Source of the DNA: Apostichopus parvimensis
Taxonomy: Eukaryota > Echinodermata > Holothuroidea > Aspidochirotida > Stichopodidae
Reading direction: 5' to 3'
DNA length: 24,361 bases
NCBI GenBank assembly: GCA_000934455.1
Contig: KN886508.1
Location: 55,258 to 79,618, forward strand
Shown here: in pieces, positions 19,072 through 24,361 of the stretch
Layout: each line of letters starts with the position of its first letter
Numbering within the stretch: position 1 is the first letter of the stretch
The notes under the pieces: model-generated
Databases searched by the model: none
Told to the model about the DNA's origin: nothing
Seen by the model: the letters and a program-made list of their open reading frames with translations, nothing else
Translations under genes and position numbers: made by a program

Positions 19072-19200
19072 TACTGTACTGCACAGAATGTACTATACTG
19101 ACTGAACTGTACTATACTGACTGTACTGCACAGAATGTACTGTACTGTACCCTACCGTACCGTACAGAGTGTACTGTACTCTACTGTACTGTACCGTACC
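19072..19200. repeat. Degenerate TACTG/TACCG pentamer array
   Basis: About 130 bp made almost entirely of TACTG, TACCG and related pentamers with interspersed GCACAGAATG and GACTGAACTG pieces. GCACAGAATGTACT occurs twice, about 50 bp apart. It looks like a decaying simple repeat and is the densest patch of a motif scattered over the whole window. Confidence 0.85.
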
Positions 19201-19434
19201 ATATCGAGTCTTGGAGATCACTGCTAATACTGTACTGTCATTCTCTTTGATGACCCTCAAATGAAACTCAGCTTAGCCAATTTTTGATCTGACATGCCAG
19301 GTCACTAACCAAACTACCTGTTACTTCCATAGTACATGTATTTTAAAGTTCAAGATACATATGAGCACTGTATTCCTAGTAGGAAGTGAATTCCTTTAGG
19401 TCTAAATATAGATATTTGGATCAATTATTGAGCT

Positions 19435-19773
19435 ATGAAGTATGCACCAAGTGTTACAATGCGCAACTTGAACTATCTGCCTGATAGAACCCACTATACA
19501 CTTAAACTTGGGAAACTGCTGGTAAGGGTCCTTCTTGACCTCCAGAGGTATACTAGCAGGTCACCACCAAAACCAAATAAGTACAGAACCTTTTCCTTCC
19601 ATACCTATTTTTCAAGTCCAAGGTTAGTTTGTGAGGGTCAAGCAAGGCAGTGTTGTTGTGCAAGGAGTGGGAGGTTTTCCAACTCTGTCGTCAGTCAGGG
19701 AAAATCTGTGCAGTTGGGGTTTTCTTTACATTCAGTCGAGAAAGAACTAGACCAGGCATTCCTTACCCTTTAG
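19435..19773 (+). CDS. Unrecognised 112-codon ORF, weak candidate
   Basis: ATG to TAG, free of repeats, and one of the longest such frames in the window. The product would be basic, with an early Tyr/Leu-rich part (NLNYLPDRTHYTLKLGKLLV), a Pro/Lys/Ser middle (SRSPPKPNKYRTFSFH) and a Cys cluster (CEGQARQCCCARSGRF). No signal peptide, membrane helix or domain is recognised. At this base composition about one frame of such length is expected by chance in the window, so existence as a gene is not established. Confidence 0.18.
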   Translation: MKYAPSVTMRNLNYLPDRTHYTLKLGKLLVRVLLDLQRYTSRSPPKPNKYRTFSFHTYFSSPRLVCEGQARQCCCARSGRFSNSVVSQGKSVQLGFSLHSVEKELDQAFLTL

Positions 19774-20018
19774 ACCCTAATTTATAGTGTAAATATGCCA
19801 CAGAATGCACCATTTGATGTTTAAGCTCTAAATTTGTTTGGTTGTTAGGAGGGGAGTGGGGAGGGAACCCCATACAAGTCTACATGGGTGTCTGCCCCAA
19901 TGACCCTATGGCAGGTGAAACTGCCTACTACTGTATATCAAGTCCTGGAGCTGCCTCTGTCCCTTCCATCAAGGTTCCTACAATTGCCTGAATCAGTCAG
20001 GGATTGTAGCATCTCCCA

Positions 20019-20041
20019 TCCCCCTCCCCTCCCCCCCCCCC
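20019..20041 (-). repeat. C-rich tract
   Basis: Runs of 5, 4 and 11 C separated by single T residues. The minus strand is G-rich and quadruplex-capable if the long run contributes two G-triplets. Confidence 0.7.
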
Positions 20042-20363
20042 ATACACACCTTTGAAATCCTGTGCATCTCACTGAACCTGAGGTACAGTACCGGTAAAAA
20101 TGACATGCTAGTAGTTACACACTATATAAGTTGAAGAGATCTGGATTTGGCAAACAGTACAGTATATAGTTGCATACTGTATGATCAAGAGCAAGTCTAC
20201 AATGTTCACTGGAGAAATTGCTACCTTAACACCTACAGTATATGTACTGACTGTAATGTCAATGATTTTGACCTTGACAATGCAGACAGATCTATTATTA
20301 AATTACCTGTTAAACTGTACAAATGACTGAAATTATTAATGTCTGCCTTAATGGCCGTTCACC

Positions 20364-20388
20364 GTATATATACTGTACGTATATATAC
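20364..20388. repeat. Inverted pair of GTATATATAC
   Basis: GTATATATAC occurs at 20364-20373 and 20379-20388 with TGTAC between. Each half is itself palindromic, so the block can fold as one hairpin. It is AT-rich and may be incidental. Confidence 0.5.
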
Positions 20389-21263
20389 TTTACCGACTGT
20401 GCAAAATTTACATTTTTAGCAATTTACGAACAAAATGAATTTTTTTCCACATCAAAACTCAATTAACTGACAAACGCTAGAGATGTGAGAGTTCCACAAA
20501 TCAATATAAATTGCATTTACAATCTAAAAATACTCTTTGCTTCAAACACTTCAAGGAAAAAGGCACAATTAAGACTAAAAGCAAGTAATAATCCATTATT
20601 GAAAAATATGCAAGTCGCCTTTTCTCAGGCAACACAGAAGCGGGCGACTAAATTGACTGGAAATTTTGCCACAAGCATTAATCCCCCAAAATTCTAGGTC
20701 ATCTCAGTCTCTTAACCACTGTCATATTCATACCAGGTATTAACTTTTTGTAGTTAAAACTCTTTAACAATCCTAGTCGTTGAGATTTCTTATCGAAAAA
20801 ATAAAATCCCAGTTAAAAATTTTAGCTTTACAGTACACTTTCTATAGTATTTATAAGGAAATGTACTGTTTAAGGCAAAGACAATATCAATTTGATCTCA
20901 CTGACACTTGATCAGATGTACGTCGCAATCACTACAAAACTTTTCCTCCTTCGAGAAGGCACATTTGACTGACCAGTACTGTACGTAGCCTCAGAGGCAC
21001 TGAGAACCAGGTCAGGCTCTGGGGACAATTATGTCCCAGGGCCCTATATAATCGATCCAGCCCATCCATACTTTCTCAGGGCCCTCAAATTGATCCCGAC
21101 CGAATATGTCCATTTCTTACACAATACCACAGTACTTCCAGGGATCAATACTTGAGTTTTTAATACCAATTCAAGAAACTAAAAGCATACAGTATTTGGT
21201 ACACACATGCAGGTTTGCTGAATGCTGAAGGTGTACAAGACATAACCTTGCACACCTTCCTTC

Positions 21264-21284
21264 TCCCCCCCCCCCTCCCCCTCC
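21264..21284 (-). repeat. C-rich tract
   Basis: A run of 11 C, then T, five C, T, two C. It is of the same kind as the other G/C runs in this window and lies 45 bp downstream (minus strand) of the donor of the 21329-21549 exon candidate, inside the presumed intron. Confidence 0.7.
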
Positions 21285-21328
21285 ACACCTCAAAATGGGA
21301 AGATAAAACATAAATAAGAAAGACTTAC

Positions 21329-21549
21329 TAAACCGTCAACAATATGTTTTACCAGACCAGAGCGCCCTAAGACATTTGCTCCAGCTGCCCTTACTTGATC
21401 AACTTCTATTTTTTTTACGGTAATCAAAATGTTTAGGGAACAAATAATCGTGCTATCGAAGTTAACTTTAATAGCAAACAGTAAATTATATCTAAAGGCT
21501 AAACTGATCATGACATTGATTCTCTCCAGCTGATGGCCTTGAGTTTTAC
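21329..21549 (-). CDS. Candidate internal exon, unrecognised protein
   Basis: On the minus strand, CTTCTTTCTACAG (AG at 21551-21550) precedes a frame open for 73 codons. It ends at a perfect donor, A|GTAAGT, with the intron beginning at 21328. The exon would be 221 bp, starting two bases into a codon and ending on a codon boundary. The first part reads GKTQGHQLERINVMISLAF and the last part QVRAAGANVLGRSGLVKHIV. The VRAAGANVLG piece resembles a helix of HEAT/ARM-type repeats, but one helix is too little to assign the family. The middle (IICSLNILITVKK) is more AT-driven and less convincing, and the true exon might be shorter. The frame continues past both splice sites, so the ORF itself does not define the limits. 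Confidence 0.33.
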
Positions 21550-22211
21550 CTGTAGAAAGAAGCTGAATAGATCCAATAAGTATAGTAGTGTACAGTAGAG
21601 TGGCCAAACTGTTAAGATTGCCGCAGGTTTGCTAACTTTAACAATGAACAGAAATTTGAAGTCTGTTGATTAACACTCCCAAACTGGCACTATACTTAAT
21701 CAATTTAACAGCAGCACCACGGAAGCCACGCAATGGTCATTTGTTATCCGTTGGCTCTGATAATCAAGAAGGGTTCAGGATACGAACTTGGTCATGTGTA
21801 GCAATGTTTACGCAGAGCTGCCATAGGTAATAGCTTTCTCCAACGCAACTGATTGAACATCAATCCACACAATTTTTCATCCCCAGCTTGTTTGCTTTTA
21901 CTCTTTTTTTCTTTTTTTTTAATCTGAGTGTTGAAAACATATCAAATTATCCCCAACTTGCTATGTACAGTGCAGTAAGTATCATTAACGAATAGTATGA
22001 ATCGATGTTTATAATATTGAATGCGGTTACGTTGCATCTGTGTGAATGTCAAAGGTCATTTAATGATAAAAGTCTAATCAGGTAATTCCTACCATAAATA
22101 AAGACTGTCAGGTTTGATAAATCCTAAGAATTAAAATTATGAAATGAGAGAGTAAATTTGCTTGATATGAATACATAAAAAGTACAACATCACGGTTTCT
22201 GCTCAGTTTCC
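21550..22211. other. Non-coding stretch
   Basis: No gene or element seen. A T-rich tract lies at 21900-21920 and GCAGTAAGTAT at about 21971 resembles a donor, with no open frame attached. Confidence 0.5.
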
Positions 22212-22325
22212 CACAACAGTACATGATTTCCACAACAGTACATGGTTTCCACAACAGTACATGGTTTCCACAACAGTACATGGTTTCCACAACAGTACAT
22301 GGTTTCCACAACAGTACATGGTTTA
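22212..22325. repeat. 19-bp tandem repeat, six copies
   Basis: Six head-to-tail copies of CACAACAGTACATGGTTTC. The first has A for G at position 15 and the last ends in A. The near identity points to recent expansion. A 19-bp unit rotates the frame at each copy, so the open frames across it on both strands (repeated TVVETMYCCGNHVLLWKP-like peptides on minus) are by-products. It is too compact and spacer-free to be a CRISPR array. Confidence 0.97.
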
Positions 22326-22700
22326 AGTATAAAATGTACAGGACCTGTATAGAACTTGCAATGAACATTACTGTAAAAGACTGGGTTCTAAGAATATATA
22401 ATAGTCTACTGTATGAATAAAGAGGCAAACAGAGCGGTCTTAAAAGAACCTTTTCGGAATTAACGTTGAGACATCTTCGATGCTTATTGCCATCAAAATG
22501 ACAAGTAGGCCATTTATATACCTTGACTACAGTAGTCCATTTTCTTCTTAATTATGAAGTAAAAGTTAGAAAAACAATTGAAAGTTTTCGGTTCGCTTTA
22601 CATACAAGTATTTAATGATCCTGCACTGAAAAAGTGTCCATACAACAAACTCTTGTGGTTGAAATCAAGTTCATTAATGATTCTGTTGTTAGCCTTCTTT
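22326..22700. other. Non-coding stretch
   Basis: Nothing beyond AT-rich sequence is recognised. The tandem repeat to its left and the minus-strand ORF to its right mark its limits. Confidence 0.5.
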
Positions 22701-23084
22701 TTATAAAAAAAATGTGGGAGGACATCTTGTTTTGATCATTGGGGCTCTCCAGTGCTTTAGCCGGGTGCACTGTCTTATATCATAGGTCCTAACGTCCATG
22801 TAATGATCTGTACTGTTTACAAATCTCTGAATCAAATTTAACACGATCACGTAAAAGGGCACAATATTAACACAAGCTTGTGAGCATGCAGTGTTATTTG
22901 TATGCCGAAATGCAGGATGATGGACTCGAAAAGCTAAATTTACAGGATGCAGTTCTGCCGAATGAAAAACATGTTTTGGAAAACATACTGTAATTTCAGG
23001 TGCTTCCACCGCCCACCGGTTTGTTTGACTTTGAAATTGCGATAAATGTTTTAAACGATTCTTTACAATTATATTTGATCTCAA
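22701..23084 (-). CDS. Unrecognised 127-codon ORF, weak candidate
   Basis: The longest repeat-free frame in the window, but it begins at TTG rather than ATG and ends at TAA beside a poly-A/T run. The composition is balanced: His/Pro/Phe-rich middle (FHSAELHPVNLAFRVHHPAF), several Cys, and a hydrophobic patch (VNIVPFYVIVLNLIQRF) that is short for a membrane helix. No domain or motif is recognised and no clear acceptor or donor brackets it. A frame of this length is expected by chance roughly once in every few such windows. It could be part of an exon or an old transposon fragment. Confidence 0.2.
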   Translation of the reverse strand: MRSNIIVKNRLKHLSQFQSQTNRWAVEAPEITVCFPKHVFHSAELHPVNLAFRVHHPAFRHTNNTACSQACVNIVPFYVIVLNLIQRFVNSTDHYMDVRTYDIRQCTRLKHWRAPMIKTRCPPTFFL

Positions 23085-24345
23085 AGGAAACAGATGTAAT
23101 CAATTGAAAATTTCAAAGGGTATTGTACCGATATGTAGTCCTTCACATAGGTGATGTAAGATGAAATTCATAGAGCTATTTTTCAATATTCATAAACTTC
23201 ATGGACAAATGCAAAGCCAACGAGAAATGAGAAAGCCTTCAGATTGGTATTCAGATAAAGAAATGGGAGGTCACCCAGAGGTGGGTCAATGGGGGTGCAG
23301 TGCTAAAAACGTCACCAATTTTTGTAGGCTAAGAAGGTAGATCAGAGAGCTTATGTATGAGACATGTTAGAAAGGTATGAAGTCATTTTCAATGTTCAAA
23401 TAGTTATATATCTTAATCACAAACACAGCAACAGTAAAGGTAATGAAATAGTTGCAAAGATAATGCGACAACCAAAGGCAATGTTAATGTTTGCACTCTA
23501 TTACTCTATTCACATTGATTTGTTGTTTCAAGGTCACGTATGAACATCACATAATGACAAAGCACGCAGGTAGATCTACAGATCAATTGAAATAATTTTT
23601 CAGCTGCTTCCCATTTACAATATAACACAATCAAAGCACAGATCTGTCACATTTTAATATATTTCATTGAGCACATTCTTAGATCACATGAAACAGAAGG
23701 CCTGTACCTTTACATGCCAATATGTACATCATTGTATTCATGGCAAATAACTAATAAAGGCTACTACTTGTGGTTTAGGGAATACTGGCTAAAATTAAAA
23801 GTGCAAGATTATGTTTCAACTGCACAGATAAGGTTTCCACTAAAATTTCTAATGTTCTCTCTCTTACATGTACATACTGTAATATCTATCACCACAATCT
23901 GATATATAACAGGCCTTGTGGAAGAAACTGCTGGTAGCATGCATCATATATGACTACTGTACCTGCCTATATCATTTGTGTTATTGTGTACTGTAGCTCA
24001 TTACCTCTGTACTGATATAGTACTATCATATACACTATTCGTTTTAGCTTGCTGATGTCACAGCTAAATAACGGCTAGCATGTAATCGCAGGATTGTCAT
24101 TAGAACTACATCATTTGTAAACAACTACAATTTACTGGTGAATCCAGAAATGTAATAAATAACCACTTGCAGTCACAGATAAAGACTCCCGAAGACCAAG
24201 TAACAAATTTATTATGCCATCATTATCAAACAATGTTATAGCAGATTTGGAGCTTTCATCTGATTTATGTCAGACGCTTATAGCAATTTCTCTATCTTAA
24301 GTTTTTTAATTAAAACATTTCTTTATCCTCCAACCACAACCTCTG
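23085..24345. other. Non-coding stretch
   Basis: AT-rich DNA with scattered ACTGTA/TACAGT motifs. A G-rich patch at 23262-23300 (GGGAGGTCACCCAGAGGTGGG) can form a small hairpin through CCC and GGG. No gene is supported. Confidence 0.5.
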
Positions 24346-24361
24346 CCCCCCCCCCCCCCCC
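24346..24361. repeat. Poly-C run at the window edge
   Basis: At least 16 C running off the end of the window. This is consistent with the other long G/C runs and may mark an assembly or sequencing limit. Confidence 0.9.

Larger units (their letters stand above)
19774..21328. other. Non-coding stretch with C tracts and palindromes
   Basis: Contains a C-rich tract at 20019-20041, the palindromic pair at 20364-20388, a CpG- and GC-richer patch at 20940-21110 with CAGGGCCCT at 21037 and 21077, and another C-rich tract at 21264-21284. A 70-codon plus frame at 20485-20697 is not convincing. Confidence 0.45.

Noticed and set aside
22212..22325. CRISPR-like direct repeats
   Set aside because: The copies are head to tail with no spacers, and the window is eukaryotic.
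22108..22428. ORFs of 106 and 65 codons on the two strands across the 19-bp array
   Set aside because: Both are products of a stop-free tandem repeat read in rotating frames.

Overview
The window is animal nuclear DNA, AT-rich (about 36% G+C by eye). It has no bacterial gene layout: no long or closely packed reading frames, no ribosome-binding sites and no operons. It does have microsatellites, minisatellites, long G/C homopolymer runs, inverted repeats and short exon-like stretches flanked by GT/AG splice signals. The repeat style, plus a hammerhead/Penelope-type motif, suggests a marine invertebrate such as an echinoderm. That placement is inference only, because no gene in the window could be identified by family.

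Layout. 1-1335 is AT-rich DNA with an (AATG)n microsatellite and a small hairpin. 1336-3051 holds three plus-strand candidate terminal exons (1336-1426, 2279-2440, 2876-3051); the last sits directly behind a (CT)n tract that reads as its polypyrimidine tract. 3052-5414 holds twin E-boxes, a foldback inverted repeat whose arms carry consensus splice donors, and G runs. 5415-11279 is mostly featureless intergenic or intronic DNA with C/G tracts and two weak coding candidates. 11285-11885 is a 48-bp minisatellite of about 12.5 copies. Just beyond it, 12097-12331 on the minus strand is the best coding call in the window, a terminal exon of a probable membrane protein. 12332-14703 contains a CpG-richer patch and a GC-rich palindrome. 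14704-14745 (minus) folds like a minimal hammerhead ribozyme of Penelope-like retroelement type. 16548-17105 is a diverged tandem duplication. 17713-17800 is a second copy of the 4.2-kb dispersed repeat. 18277-18351 has two interleaved inverted repeats. 19072-19200 is a TACTG-type pentamer array. 21329-21549 (minus) is a good internal-exon candidate. 22212-22325 is a 19-bp tandem array, and the window ends in a poly-C run.

The exon candidates lie on both strands and cannot be joined into one gene model from the sequence alone. They probably belong to at least two genes with long introns, or are partly decayed copies. All are calls from reading-frame content and splice signals, without homology. 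Stop-free runs of 60-120 codons are expected by chance here, so confidence is kept low.
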